Shown here one piece after another: positions 63,301 through 64,000 of a stretch of 64,000 nt of DNA; positions within the stretch are counted from its first letter, which is position 1; the number at the start of each line of letters is the position of its first letter. The notes under the pieces are model-generated. The model was not told the origin of the DNA. It saw only the letters and a program-made list of their open reading frames with translations, and did not search any database. The stretch is taken from positions 23,183,692 to 23,247,691 of the forward strand of contig JBBMOA010000013.1 in the NCBI GenBank assembly GCA_037954235.1. Direction: 5' to 3'. The translations under genes and the position numbers were made by a program. The stretch is from Aulostomus chinensis (lineage: Eukaryota; Chordata; Actinopteri; Syngnathiformes; Aulostomidae).

Positions 63301-64000
63301 TCTTGTTAAAATATGCAGATGCCACTGTTCTGATAGCCATCGTCACCAAGAATAATTAGTCCTTTTACCAGAGTGAGTGGGGCGGCCCATCTGGAGCTGG
63401 CGCGTGCCAACAACAACTTGGACCTCAACAGCCTCATTGCAAGCCTTATTGAGACATTGTTTAATGCTGAGACCTGCCTGCACATCTTCCTTGAAACATT
63501 CCACAGGGACTCCCACAGATATTCAGCCCAACTCAGAACGTGGCTAGGGTGTTCTTAGGGTTAGTGTCACCGGCAGCTTCAAATGTCCACCTTAAGATCG
63601 ATCAAAACGGGGTTTGATTCGCTGAAACAACATAGCGTGCGTCTCTGCAGGATTTCTAGAACTCTTTTTAACTCCTATGAGAGAACTATCTCTTAGCTCT
63701 TATTTATCCTTAAGGAGTTGGCAGAGCTGTAAAGAATGCATTGCAACAAATAAATGATATCATGAATCTGCCTGCTTGTTTTTCCAGGGGAAAAAATAAC
63801 CAGAAATTACACAAATGTGTATTTCACATCTAAACATGCAAATCTAAACAAGCATGAGATAGCAATCTTTTACGGAAATCAGTAGCAATAACAAAAATGA
63901 AGCAATTTCTGCAATACTTGTGCACATTTTTTTGCAGTTTAATCTGCAGGCTGACATCACAAATGCAGACTGGTTCATCAGGCGGCACTTTTTTTTTTTT
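60350..64000 (-). other. Intron upstream of exon 1 in the window (continues past the edge)
   Basis: 3.65 kb. I looked on the minus strand for the transmembrane exon (W-K-C then a long hydrophobic helix) and did not find it, so it lies beyond 64000. Contains a GA/CA-rich stretch (60834-60880), A/T-runs (61793-61824, 62710-62735) and an octamer word at 62919-62926. The right edge ends in a T-run. Confidence 0.8.

Noticed and set aside
1..64000. CRISPR array, prophage, operon or other bacterial-type system
   Set aside because: The window is a vertebrate gene with introns; the only regularly spaced repeats are microsatellites.
1..64000. tRNA, rRNA, snRNA or microRNA genes
   Set aside because: No tRNA box A/B pair, rRNA or snRNA core was recognised, and no hairpin was convincing enough to call a microRNA without folding tools.

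Overview
The window is a stretch of a vertebrate genome, most likely a teleost fish. It holds one protein-coding gene, on the minus strand: a teneurin whose residues fit teneurin-3 (tenm3) best. Teneurins are large type II membrane proteins that act in neuronal wiring through trans-synaptic adhesion with latrophilins and through homophilic contacts. The fish origin is inferred from a gene that is compact for a teneurin, with introns of 0.4 to 10 kb, from abundant (CA)n and (TA)n microsatellites, and from several non-coding elements that resemble families common in teleosts.

The gene enters at the right and leaves at the left. I traced 23 coding exons from GT-AG sites, phase continuity and protein similarity. 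Every junction is in phase, giving one open reading frame of about 1605 codons. It starts just after the transmembrane segment (60349, residues AIHLFGLNW) and stops at the left edge inside the YD-repeat shell (position 1, residues YYRNLYH). The cytoplasmic domain, membrane helix and first exons lie beyond 64000. The rest of the YD shell and the C-terminal domains lie left of position 1.

Layout by region, in transcript order. 60349-51988: extracellular stalk (exons 1-3). 50925-38395: eight EGF-like repeats (exons 4-9), with a candidate 21-nt microexon between EGF7 and EGF8. 38500-28422: Cys-rich, transthyretin-like and FN-plug regions (exons 9-14). 18021-5925: NHL beta-propeller (exons 15-19), with a clear 21-nt microexon at 16090-16110 coding the NKDFRHS insert. 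6300-1: start of the YD shell (exons 19-23). Numbering counts only exons recovered here, and residue numbers count from the first residue encoded in the window.

The other roughly 92 percent of the window is intron or upstream intron. It carries microsatellites, G- and C-rich tracts, a hAT-like non-autonomous element, a possible piggyBac-like element, an element with terminal inverted repeats, an RTE-type LINE 3' fragment, two retroposon-type tails and a few candidate regulatory motifs. I saw no convincing second gene, tRNA, rRNA, CRISPR array or bacterial-type system. The most useful observations are the two microexons at the teneurin splice sites that control partner choice, and a TGCATG (RBFOX-type) motif just downstream of the NHL microexon.
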